Positions 23,829 through 31,668 of a DNA stretch of 64,000 nucleotides are shown here, one piece after another. Source of the DNA: an uncultured Opitutia bacterium (GTDB lineage: Bacteria; Verrucomicrobiota; Verrucomicrobiia; Opitutales; Opitutaceae); assembly GCA_903862955.1 (NCBI GenBank), contig CAIPAH010000024.1:186001-250000 (forward strand), given 5' to 3'. Position 1 is the first letter of the stretch; each line of letters starts with the position of its first letter. The position numbers and the translations under genes were made by a program. The notes under the pieces were generated by a model. It did not search any database, was not told the origin of the DNA, and was given only the letters and a program-made list of their open reading frames with translations.

Positions 23829-23888
23829 CCGTCAAATCTACTCTCGTGGGCCCGCCAACGACCATGGAATCCAGTGCGATTCACGCCG
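23829..23888 (+). repeat. copy of the pyrR leader and first codons, upstream of S9 peptidase copy 2
   Basis: By hand alignment, 49 of 62 columns are identical to 26062-26122 with three single-base gaps. Blocks such as GTGGGC, CGCCAA and GATTCACGCCG are shared. The match continues into coding sequence in the same frame: ATT CAC GCC gives I-H-A in both proteins. Peptidase copy 1 has no such leader. Confidence 0.8.
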
Positions 23889-25921
23889 TCAGCCGGTGGT
23901 GGGCGGAGGTCGCGTTGCTGGCCGCGGCGCTGGCCCTGACCAGCCCCGTCCTTTCGGCGCGCAACGAGGAATCCGCGCTGCCGATGGGTGCCGCCATCCC
24001 GATCGAACACTTCTTCGCCGACCCGGCGATCCGCTCCGTCCAAATCGCCCCCGACGGCCGTCACCTCGCCTACCTTTCCGCCACGGGCACCGGTCATCTC
24101 GGTCTCATGCTCGTAGACCTCAAGAGTGGCCTGTCCGAGCTGCTCGTCGGCAAACGGGGCGAGGACGTCGGGATCTTCTTCTGGAAAGGCGGCGACCGCA
24201 TCGTCTACGGCGGCGACCTCGGCGGCAACGAGTCGCTCTTCCTGCGTTCCATCAGCCTGAAGTCCCGCAACGTCGTTACGCTCGCCGAGTCGTTCAAAGA
24301 GATCGACGCCAACCAGTCCACCTACGCCAGCGTCGAGGACATCCTAAGGCTCGACCCCAAACACATCCTCATCCGCGGCAACAAGGCCGCCGGCAGTTAC
24401 GATTACGGCATCTTCCTGCTCGACGTCCGTACTGCCGAGCGGCGCAAGGTACAGGGCCTCGGCGTACCCGGAGCCTACGGCGGTTTCGCCGACAACGCAG
24501 GCGTAATCCGCGCCCTCGACCTCCGCGTCGGCCCGGTCGTGGAACACCAGATCCGCGCCGACGGCCGCTCGACCTTCTTCAAGGTCGCCGAAACTCCCGC
24601 GGACATCGCCATCGAGGAGCCAAGCTGGAAGCCCTTGGTCTTCGCCGCCGACAACAACGTCCTCTACGTCCTCACCCGCGAGGGCAATCAGCCCCAGCAC
24701 TTGCGGGCCTACGACGTCTCCCAACGGGCCTTCCGGCCCGGCCTGAACTACGTCCTCGAGGGCGGTTACGACACCCTCCTCATGAGTCCGGACCGGGCCA
24801 AGCTGCTGGGCATCCAATACCTCACCGACCGGATCCATGTGCACTGGTTCGACGAGGAACGCGCCAGCCTGCAGGCCAAGATCGATGCCGCCCTGCCCGG
24901 TACCGCCAACACGATCTTCAGCTCAGCCGACGACAGCCGCCGACATGTCATCCGGTCGAGCTCCGATCGTGTTCCCGGCATCTACTACCTCCTCGACCTC
25001 GACCGGAGCACCGACGGCCAGCCCGCCATCACGCTCTTGGGCCCGGTCAACGTTCACCTGCATCCGTCGCAGCTGCAGCCCATGCTGCCCGTCAGCTATC
25101 AGGCCCGCGACGGCCTGACCATCTCCGGCTATCTCACACTGCCCGCCGGGGCGGCGGGCCACCGGGTCCCGCTCATCATCCACCCTCACGGCGGCCCGTT
25201 TAACGTCCGCGATGATTGGGGCTACGATGCCGAGGTACAGTTCCTTGCCAGCCGTGGCTACGCGGTGCTGCAGCCCAATTACCGCGGCTCGGGCGGTTAC
25301 AGCTTGGATTTCCTCCTCGCCGGACGCCGCGAATGGGGCGGGAAAATGCAGGACGACCTCACCGACGGAGTGAAATGGGCCGTCGCCCAGGGTTTTGCCG
25401 ACCCCGACCGTGTCGCCATCGTCGGCTCCAGCTACGGCGGCTACGCCGCACTCGCCGGCGTGACGTTCACGCCCGAGCTTTACCGCTGCGCGGTCAACTA
25501 CGTCGGCGTCTCCGACCTCAGCATCATCGCCGGCTACGGCCGGGGCTACGGGCGCGGCCACAGCCCGGATCGCACGTTTGAGAGCAAGTGGATCGGCGAC
25601 GACTCGAAATACCTCCACGACCATTCCCCGGTTCACTTCGTCCAAAATATCCTCGTGCCGACGCTGCACGCCTACGGCGAGAACGACCCGCGGGTGGACA
25701 TCGACAACTGGACGCGCCTGAAGTCCGAACTCGACCGCTACAACAAGCCCTACGAATACGTCCGCGAGGGCGACGAGGGCCACGGGTTCCACCGGGAGGG
25801 CGCCCGCATCAACTTCTATCGGCGCGTCGAGGATTTCCTCAGCCGTTACCTCGCCTCCCCCGGGCACGTGAAGATCGGTCCGACGAAGGTCATCGCTATG
25901 CCGGCCAAGGGCACGGACTGA
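23864..25921 (+). CDS. S9 prolyl-oligopeptidase family serine peptidase, copy 2
   Basis: The 685-residue paralogue of the preceding gene shares long identical blocks, for example GAAIPIEHFFAD near the mature N-terminus and AGVTFTPELYRCAVNY after the active site. Catalytic residues are Ser in VGSSYGGYAA (about 522), Asp in NDPRVD, and His in GHGFHRE. The signal peptide (MESSAIHAVSRWWAEVALLAAALALTSPVLSA) is unrelated to that of copy 1, and its first residues are encoded by DNA that matches the start of pyrR. The ATG at 23864 is the first in frame after the leader. It is separated from copy 1 by a terminator, so it probably has its own promoter. Confidence 0.92.
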   Translation: MESSAIHAVSRWWAEVALLAAALALTSPVLSARNEESALPMGAAIPIEHFFADPAIRSVQIAPDGRHLAYLSATGTGHLGLMLVDLKSGLSELLVGKRGEDVGIFFWKGGDRIVYGGDLGGNESLFLRSISLKSRNVVTLAESFKEIDANQSTYASVEDILRLDPKHILIRGNKAAGSYDYGIFLLDVRTAERRKVQGLGVPGAYGGFADNAGVIRALDLRVGPVVEHQIRADGRSTFFKVAETPADIAIEEPSWKPLVFAADNNVLYVLTREGNQPQHLRAYDVSQRAFRPGLNYVLEGGYDTLLMSPDRAKLLGIQYLTDRIHVHWFDEERASLQAKIDAALPGTANTIFSSADDSRRHVIRSSSDRVPGIYYLLDLDRSTDGQPAITLLGPVNVHLHPSQLQPMLPVSYQARDGLTISGYLTLPAGAAGHRVPLIIHPHGGPFNVRDDWGYDAEVQFLASRGYAVLQPNYRGSGGYSLDFLLAGRREWGGKMQDDLTDGVKWAVAQGFADPDRVAIVGSSYGGYAALAGVTFTPELYRCAVNYVGVSDLSIIAGYGRGYGRGHSPDRTFESKWIGDDSKYLHDHSPVHFVQNILVPTLHAYGENDPRVDIDNWTRLKSELDRYNKPYEYVREGDEGHGFHREGARINFYRRVEDFLSRYLASPGHVKIGPTKVIAMPAKGTD

Positions 25922-26023
25922 AGTCGAGAAGCCGAGTCGACGAGAGTCGATAGACCAGATTTGCAGAGGCGGAATCCGGCCGATCTTTCGAGGCCTCGAC
26001 TCGTCGACTCTCGACTTCTCGAC
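25922..26023. repeat. palindromic repeat of GTCGA units between S9 copy 2 and pyrR
   Basis: The left arm begins AGTCGAGAAGCCGAGTCGAC and the right arm, on the other strand, reads GTCGAGAAGTCGAGAGTCGA. The arms are 25-30 bases with about 40 bases between. The element starts right after the peptidase stop codon. Confidence 0.75.
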
Positions 26024-26061
26024 GCCCGCCTTCTTTTTCCCCTTTCCCTTTGGCGCCGTAG

Positions 26062-26122
26062 CCGTCACATCTGCTGTTGGTGGGCACGCCAAAGACGATT
26101 GGATCCGGGGAGATTCACGCCG
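26062..26122 (+). repeat. pyrR leader and first codons, duplicated at 23829
   Basis: This is the second member of the pair described at 23829-23888. It spans the end of the pyrR 5' leader, the start codon and about 13 codons. Confidence 0.8.
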
Positions 26123-26634
26123 CAATCGAGCGGCTGGCGGAAGCCATTTCCTCCCGCCACACCGGCGACCAGCGCCTCCTGCTCCTCGGCATCGCCAACG
26201 GCGGCGTCGAGTTGGCCCGCCGCCTCGCTGCGAGCCTCGCCCGCACTTCGCCGGCGCGCTCGGTCACCGCGGGCACGGTTGATATTTCGTTCCACCGTGA
26301 CGACATCGGCCGCCACCCCATCCCCAAGGAGTTCGCGCCCACGCACATCCCCGCCGATGTCCACGGCGCCATGGTGATCCTCGTGGACGACGTCCTGTTC
26401 TCCGGCCGCACCGTCAAAGCCGCGCTCGACGAACTCTTCGACCACGGCCGTCCCAGGAAGGTCGAGCTCGCCGTCCTCGTGGATCGCAGCGGCCGGCTGC
26501 TGCCCGTCGCCGCCGACTACACCGGCCTGACCGTCACTGCCGGCCCGGACGAGCGCGTCATGGTCACGCTCGACCCCAAGAATCCGAAGGCCGACGCCGT
26601 CAGCGTGCTCCCCAATCGAAAATCGAAAATCTAA
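26077..26634 (+). CDS. pyrR: PyrR: pyrimidine operon regulator / uracil phosphoribosyltransferase
   Basis: The 185-residue protein has the PyrR PRTase fold. The PRPP loop is VILVDDVLFSGRTVKAAL, followed by HGRPRKVELAVLVDR, which distinguishes PyrR from other PRTases; VDISFHRDD is also typical. In Gram-positives PyrR binds pyr mRNA to attenuate transcription; here the role may be regulatory, catalytic or both. TTG at 26077 is immediately followed by GTG at 26080, and either could start translation. The last codons (NRKSKI and stop) come from repeat DNA. pyrB starts six bases later. Confidence 0.92.
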   Translation: MVGTPKTIGSGEIHAAIERLAEAISSRHTGDQRLLLLGIANGGVELARRLAASLARTSPARSVTAGTVDISFHRDDIGRHPIPKEFAPTHIPADVHGAMVILVDDVLFSGRTVKAALDELFDHGRPRKVELAVLVDRSGRLLPVAADYTGLTVTAGPDERVMVTLDPKNPKADAVSVLPNRKSKI

Positions 26635-26638
26635 AATT
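26612..26638. repeat. AATCGAAAATCGAAAAT repeat at the pyrR/pyrB junction
   Basis: The same string as in ybeY (12484-12549) supplies the final codons and TAA of pyrR and ends two bases before the pyrB start. Confidence 0.6.
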
Positions 26639-26640
26639 CA

Positions 26641-27594
26641 ATGCCCTGGACGCGCCAGCACTTGCTCACCCTGGAGGAACTCTCGCTCGCCGAGATCAAC
26701 CAGATCCACGCCACCGCCGCCGCGTTCAAGCGCACGCTCACGCGCAGCGTCAAAAAGGTCCCCGCCCTCCGCGGCAAGACCATCGTCAATCTCTTCCTCG
26801 AGCCCAGCACGCGCACGCGCATGGCCTTCGACATGGCCGCCAAGCGCCTCAGCGCCGACGTCATCTCCCTTGACGGCTCGTCCTCCAGCACGACCAAGGG
26901 CGAGACGCTCCGCGACACCGCGCAGAACATCCAGGCCCTGCAGGCCGACATGATCGTCCTCCGCCACTCCGCCGCCGGCGCGCCGCTCTACCTTTCCCGC
27001 ATTCTCCACATCCCCGTGATCAACGCCGGCGATGGCGCGCACGAGCACCCGACGCAGGGTCTCCTCGACACGTTCACGATGAAGGAGCACCTCGGGAAAT
27101 TGAAGGGCCGCAAGGTCGTCATCCTCGGCGACATCCTCTTCAGCCGCGTCGCCCGCTCCAACATCCACGCGCTCACCAAGATGGGCGCGGCCGTCACGCT
27201 CGTCGGCCCGTCCACCCTCGTGCCGCACTGGTTCACCGACCTCGGCGTGCAGGTGTCCCACGACCTCAAGTCCGCCCTGGCCGACGCCGAGGTCGTGATG
27301 CTCCTCCGCATCCAGCACGAGCGCCAGGCCAGCGGGCATTTCCCCTCGCTCGGCGAATACACCGGCATGTTCGGCCTCAACAAGACCCGCGCCTCGTGGC
27401 TCAACCCCAAGGCCATCATCATGCACCCGGGCCCGATCAACCGCGGCGTGGAGATCGACAGCGAACTCGCCGACGGCGAGCGCAGCGTGATCCTCGAGCA
27501 GGTGACCAACGGTATCGCGATCCGCATGGCCGTCCTCTACCTGTGCTCCGGCGGCCAGCCTGAAAACGTCTACTCCGGCTCCGACCCGAACTGA
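26641..27594 (+). CDS. pyrB: aspartate carbamoyltransferase catalytic subunit
   Basis: The 317-residue enzyme condenses carbamoyl phosphate and aspartate in the second step of pyrimidine synthesis. The carbamoyl-phosphate site has EPSTRTRMAF (about residue 55), HPTQGLLD is near 138, and HPGPINRG near 270. No pyrI regulatory gene is adjacent; instead pyrR precedes and pyrC follows in one operon. Start ATG at 26641 is six bases after pyrR. Confidence 0.97.
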   Translation: MPWTRQHLLTLEELSLAEINQIHATAAAFKRTLTRSVKKVPALRGKTIVNLFLEPSTRTRMAFDMAAKRLSADVISLDGSSSSTTKGETLRDTAQNIQALQADMIVLRHSAAGAPLYLSRILHIPVINAGDGAHEHPTQGLLDTFTMKEHLGKLKGRKVVILGDILFSRVARSNIHALTKMGAAVTLVGPSTLVPHWFTDLGVQVSHDLKSALADAEVVMLLRIQHERQASGHFPSLGEYTGMFGLNKTRASWLNPKAIIMHPGPINRGVEIDSELADGERSVILEQVTNGIAIRMAVLYLCSGGQPENVYSGSDPN

Positions 27595-27606
27595 TCCCTT
27601 TTCCCG

Positions 27607-28899
27607 ATGCCCACCCTCTGGATCCGCTCCGCCCGCGTCATCGACCCCGCCAGCAAACGCAATGGCGTGGATGACCTCTTCGTCGTCCACGGCAAATTTG
27701 TGCCGTCGCTTTCCGCCGCCGCCAAAAAAGAGGCGCAGGTCATCGACGCCAAGGGCCTCGTCGCCTGCCCCGGCCTCGTCGACATCCACGTCCACTTCCG
27801 GGAACCCGGCCAGACCCACAAGGAAACCATCGGCACTGGCGCCCGCGCCGCCGCCGCCGGCGGCTTTACCACCGTCGTCTGCATGCCCAACACCGCGCCC
27901 GTCGCGGACAACGCCGGCACCATCCAGTTCATCAACGACGCCGCCCGCCGCGACGCCGTCGTCAAGGTGCTGCCCACCGGCTGCATCACCGTCGGCATGA
28001 AGGGCGCCGCCCTCGCGCCGTTCGGCTCGCTCAAGCGCGCCGGCGTCGTCGCGCTCACCGACGACGGCGAGTGCGTGCAGAGCAACGAGATCATGCGCCG
28101 CGCCTGCGAATACGCCAAGATGTTCGGCCTGCCGATCATGGACCACTGCCAGGACGCCGCGCTCACCCAGGGTTCGGTGATGAACGAAGGCACCATCTCG
28201 ACCCGTCTCGGCCTGCGCGGCTGGCCGCACGCCGCTGAGGACATCATTGTCGCGCGCAATGTCATCCTCTCGGAATACACCGGGGCGCACATTCACATGC
28301 AGCACATCTCGTCGCGGTATTCGGTCGGCATCATCCGCCGCGCGAAGACCCGGGGCGTGAAGATCACCGCCGAGGCCACGCCGCATCACCTGGCGCTCAC
28401 CGAGGACGCACTCGGGACCTACGACACGAATTTCAAGATGAACCCGCCGCTGCGCACCGAGGCGGACCGCCGTGCGCTCATCGCCGGCCTGCGTGACGGC
28501 ACGCTGGACTGCATCTCGACCGACCACGCGCCGCACACCGATTACGAGAAGGACAAGGAGTTTGATTATGCCCCCAACGGCATCCTCGGCCTCGAGACCT
28601 CTCTCGCCGTCTCGCTCGACGTGCTCGTGCGCCGCAGCAAGTTCCAGCTCAGCCAGGTCATCGACCTCATGACCCGCCAGCCCTCGCGCATCCTTGGATT
28701 GCCGGCCGGCACACTCGCCACCGGCGCCGCCGCCGATGTCTGCCTCTTCGACCCGAACGAGTCGTGGATCTACGACGCCAAGGCGGGCTTCAGCAAGTCG
28801 AGCAACTCCCCCTGGCACGGCGCGAAACTCACCGGCCGCGTCAAGACGACCATCGTCGACGGCCGCGTGGTATTCGCCGACGGCAAAATCGTCGCCTGA
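27607..28899 (+). CDS. pyrC: dihydroorotase (type I)
   Basis: The 430-residue amidohydrolase cyclises carbamoyl aspartate to dihydroorotate. Metal ligands are in DIHVHFREPGQT (about residue 59), DDG, DHCQDA, HMQHIS and TDHAPHTDYEK; NPPLR is also present. All expected active-site residues are seen, so this is a catalytic dihydroorotase rather than the inactive pyrC' type. It lies 12 bases after pyrB. Confidence 0.97.
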   Translation: MPTLWIRSARVIDPASKRNGVDDLFVVHGKFVPSLSAAAKKEAQVIDAKGLVACPGLVDIHVHFREPGQTHKETIGTGARAAAAGGFTTVVCMPNTAPVADNAGTIQFINDAARRDAVVKVLPTGCITVGMKGAALAPFGSLKRAGVVALTDDGECVQSNEIMRRACEYAKMFGLPIMDHCQDAALTQGSVMNEGTISTRLGLRGWPHAAEDIIVARNVILSEYTGAHIHMQHISSRYSVGIIRRAKTRGVKITAEATPHHLALTEDALGTYDTNFKMNPPLRTEADRRALIAGLRDGTLDCISTDHAPHTDYEKDKEFDYAPNGILGLETSLAVSLDVLVRRSKFQLSQVIDLMTRQPSRILGLPAGTLATGAAADVCLFDPNESWIYDAKAGFSKSSNSPWHGAKLTGRVKTTIVDGRVVFADGKIVA

Positions 28900-28977
28900 T
28901 CCGGACGGGGCGTCCCTTCGCGGTTCAATCGACTGAGGCGTTGCGCGGGCCGGAATTTTCGTCCGCACTGTTTCGGC

Positions 28978-29784
28978 ATGCCGCCGTCCGCCACGAACGC
29001 CGTTTTTCTCGTCGAGTGCCTGTTGCTCCTCGTGGGTTTGGCGCTGCTCTGGCGGCTCGGGCTGAGCCCGTTGGCCCGGCAGGCGCCGGCTCGTTTGTCA
29101 GCTTGGGAAATCAGCCTGAGCGACTTCTTCCTGTTTCTCTGGCTGATAATCCTGGGCGGCCTGGCCGCACAGTTTGGCCTCAACGTTTATCAGAAATTCC
29201 GCCCGCTCGACCGCACCCACCTCGTGATCATCGGTACCGGCGCGTTTCAAGGGGGCCTGTTGCTCGGCATGCTGGTCTATCGCGTGGCTTTCACGCGCCC
29301 GGCCTCGCGCTCGCCGTTTGTCTTTTCCGGCGCCGTGGGTTCCGGCATCGCGACCTTTCTCATCACCCTGCCCGTCATCACGGCTGTCAGTCTCGTTTGG
29401 CAGGCGTTGCTGGCCCTGGTCCACATCAAAGTCGAAAATCAGGAGGCCATCGACCTGCTGCGCTTCACGGATTCCGACGCCCTTCGGTTCCTGTTGCTGA
29501 CCGTCGCCATCATCGTGGCGCCCGTCACCGAGGAATTGATCTTCCGGGCGGGCATTTTTCGCTATGCCCGCACGCGCCTGCCTCGCTGGGCGGCGCTGCT
29601 GCTGCCGGCCGTCCTGTTCGCCACGCTGCACCTCAACCTCGGCAGCTTCGCCCCGCTCATCGCCCTCGCGGTCGTCTTCTCGCTCGCCTACGAGCGGACC
29701 GGCCTGATCGCCACGACCATGGTGGCCCATGCCTTGTTCAACCTGAATGCGAGCGTGCTCGTCCTCGCGGGCGTCAACGTCTAG
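28978..29784 (+). CDS. CPBP-family intramembrane metalloprotease
   Basis: The 268-residue multi-pass protein has the CPBP/Abi (Rce1-like) motifs: VTEELIFRAGIFRY (about residue 182), ATLHLNLGSF with the second-motif His, and VAHALFNLN as the third. Around seven membrane helices are visible. It might process a membrane-bound peptide; the substrate is unknown. It is 78 bases downstream of pyrC and 12 bases before thiL. Confidence 0.9.
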   Translation: MPPSATNAVFLVECLLLLVGLALLWRLGLSPLARQAPARLSAWEISLSDFFLFLWLIILGGLAAQFGLNVYQKFRPLDRTHLVIIGTGAFQGGLLLGMLVYRVAFTRPASRSPFVFSGAVGSGIATFLITLPVITAVSLVWQALLALVHIKVENQEAIDLLRFTDSDALRFLLLTVAIIVAPVTEELIFRAGIFRYARTRLPRWAALLLPAVLFATLHLNLGSFAPLIALAVVFSLAYERTGLIATTMVAHALFNLNASVLVLAGVNV

Positions 29785-29796
29785 CCTGTCCCGCCG

Positions 29797-30726
29797 TTGC
29801 ATCCGTACACCAAACATCACTCCGAGTCCGTCTCCGCCTGGGGCGAGGAAAAGCTCCTCACCGCCATCCGTCGCTGGCTCGGCTCCGCGTCGCCCCGCTC
29901 GCCGTTCGGCATGGGCGACGACTGCGCGGTCCTGCCCGCCAGCCGGGGCAAACAGCTCATCACCGTCGATCCCGTCATCTACGGGCGGCACTTTGACGAC
30001 ACCGTTTCGCCGCGCGCCGTCGGCGCCAAGCTGCTGAAGCGCAACCTCAGCGACCTCGCGGCCATGGGCGGGCGCCCGACCACCGCCGTGCTGGCGCTCA
30101 CGCTCGACCCGCGCGTCAGCCGCCGCTGGCTCGAAGAATTCTACCGCGGCCTCGCCGCCTCCGCCCGTCACTTCAACGTCGCCCTCGTCGGCGGCGATCT
30201 GGCGCAGACCGACCGCGTCATCGCCGCCAGCCTCACGCTCCTCGGCCAGCCCGCGGGCCCGCGAATTGTCACCCGCACCGGCTCCCGCCCGGGCGACTGG
30301 ATCTACGTCACCGGCGTGCTCGGCGGCAGCTTGCGCACGGGGCACCACTTTCGCTTCACGCCCCGACTGGCGGAAGGCGCGTGGCTCGCGCGCCACACGG
30401 CGGTGCGCGCCATGATGGACGTGAGCGACGGCCTGGCGAAGGACCTTCACGCCCTCACGCCCCGCGGCGCCATTCCCATCCTGCACCCCGACGCGCTACC
30501 GCGCCGCAGCGGGGCCTCGCTGGTCGAATCGCTCTCCGACGGCGAGGACTACGAGCTCGTTTTCACGGTCGGCACGCGCTCCGATCACAGCGCATTCGTG
30601 CGGTCCTGGCACCGGGCCTTTCCCCGGACGCGTCTCACCTGTATCGGGCGTTTCATGCGGCCGGGCACCGAGCCGTCCGGCTCACTGAAACTCGCCGCCT
30701 TCCGTGGCTACGAACATCTTCGCTAA
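29797..30726 (+). CDS. thiL: thiamine-monophosphate kinase
   Basis: The 309-residue ATP-dependent kinase makes thiamine diphosphate from thiamine monophosphate. The family signatures are [46 protein letters not shown] and [11 protein letters not shown]. Start is TTG at 29797, supported by the [13 protein letters not shown] region just after it. Its 3' end overlaps the tsaE start by 23 bases. Confidence 0.95.
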   Translation: MHPYTKHHSESVSAWGEEKLLTAIRRWLGSASPRSPFGMGDDCAVLPASRGKQLITVDPVIYGRHFDDTVSPRAVGAKLLKRNLSDLAAMGGRPTTAVLALTLDPRVSRRWLEEFYRGLAASARHFNVALVGGDLAQTDRVIAASLTLLGQPAGPRIVTRTGSRPGDWIYVTGVLGGSLRTGHHFRFTPRLAEGAWLARHTAVRAMMDVSDGLAKDLHALTPRGAIPILHPDALPRRSGASLVESLSDGEDYELVFTVGTRSDHSAFVRSWHRAFPRTRLTCIGRFMRPGTEPSGSLKLAAFRGYEHLR

Positions 30727-31192
30727 ACTCCGCGCAGGCGTGACGACCGCTTCCGCTGCCGAGACGCAGGCGCTCGCGACGGAATTCGCGGCGGCGTTGC
30801 CGCCGGACACGACGCTCGCGCTGCACGGCAATCTCGGCGTCGGCAAGACCACCTTCGTGCAAGGCCTCGCGCGCGGCCTCGGGCTCACCGAGCCGGTCAC
30901 GAGCCCCACCTTCAACATCTACACCGTGCACCATGCCCCGCGCGCGGCCTCCCTTGCGGGGAAGCTCGGCCCAAAGCGCGTCCCAGCCGGACCCACGCTG
31001 GTCCACCTCGACGCCTACCGGCTCGAGTCCGGCCAGCAGGTGGAGGACTTGCTGTTGGAGGATTTCCTCGAGTCACCTTGGTATCTGGCCGTGGAATGGC
31101 CCGAGAAAATCGCCGACTGGCTGCCGTCCGGCGCGCTGCACCTCGACCTCGGCATCGCGCCGGACGAGCATCACACCCTGAAATTGCGCTGA
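30704..31192 (+). CDS. tsaE: TsaE, ATPase for t6A tRNA modification
   Basis: The 162-residue P-loop protein works with TsaB and TsaD in threonylcarbamoyladenosine synthesis on tRNA. Walker A is [14 protein letters not shown] (about residue 42); TSPTFNIY and HLDAYRLES are diagnostic, and EWPEKI is near the C-terminus. About 18 residues between TSPTF and HLDAYRL ([19 protein letters not shown]) are extra relative to the usual length. Start GTG at 30704 overlaps thiL by 23 bases. Confidence 0.95.
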   Translation: MATNIFAKLRAGVTTASAAETQALATEFAAALPPDTTLALHGNLGVGKTTFVQGLARGLGLTEPVTSPTFNIYTVHHAPRAASLAGKLGPKRVPAGPTLVHLDAYRLESGQQVEDLLLEDFLESPWYLAVEWPEKIADWLPSGALHLDLGIAPDEHHTLKLR

Positions 31193-31201
31193 AGGCGTGC
31201 C

Positions 31202-31654
31202 TTAGCGCGCCGCCACGTAGTCGCCGGTGAAGGTCGCGGCTTTTTCACCCTTGTAGGTGAGCACGGCGGACAGCGTCGCACGCGCCTTGCCGTAGCGGTC
31301 CAGCGTGCGAAGAAACTCCTCGAACTGGGCCGCGGGCAATCCCGTGCAGCGGGCCTCAAACTCGCCCTTGATCGGCGCGAGGTAATTCACGGTGTTGCGC
31401 TGGATGACGAGCCGCGAGGTGTGCCCCGCCCCGCGCAGGGAAAAATTCAGCCACGTCCACGCCGCCAGGATCCCCACCGCCGACGTGCTGCCGCCGAAGA
31501 CGGTGGCATGGTGGTTGATGTTCGGCGCCAAGGGTGCGCGCAGCGTCACGCCGGCGACGTCGCAGGCCACGACGCGCACGCCCATGCCCGCCGACAGCGG
31601 GATATGCTTGTGCAAATAGGCCTCCACCTCCGCCAGGGAGGAAACGGGACGCAT
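31202..31654 (-). CDS. YiiD C-terminal-like hotdog thioesterase
   Basis: The 150-residue protein matches the thioesterase domain found at the C-terminus of E. coli YiiD: IPLSAGMGV, then APLAPNINHHATVFGGS, with the conserved NINH and GGS motifs of the hotdog active site. It would hydrolyse an acyl thioester. The ATG at 31654 is chosen; a TTG at 31672 would overlap the upstream gene's stop by four bases and is also plausible. It is the second gene of a two-gene unit. Confidence 0.82.
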   Translation of the reverse strand: MRPVSSLAEVEAYLHKHIPLSAGMGVRVVACDVAGVTLRAPLAPNINHHATVFGGSTSAVGILAAWTWLNFSLRGAGHTSRLVIQRNTVNYLAPIKGEFEARCTGLPAAQFEEFLRTLDRYGKARATLSAVLTYKGEKAATFTGDYVAAR

Positions 31655-31668
31655 GATCGGCGCCCGGC

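Noticed and set aside
26638-28968. Long minus-strand frame opposite pyrB-pyrC
   Set aside because: The plus strand encodes two complete, motif-verified enzymes. The antisense product is low-complexity.
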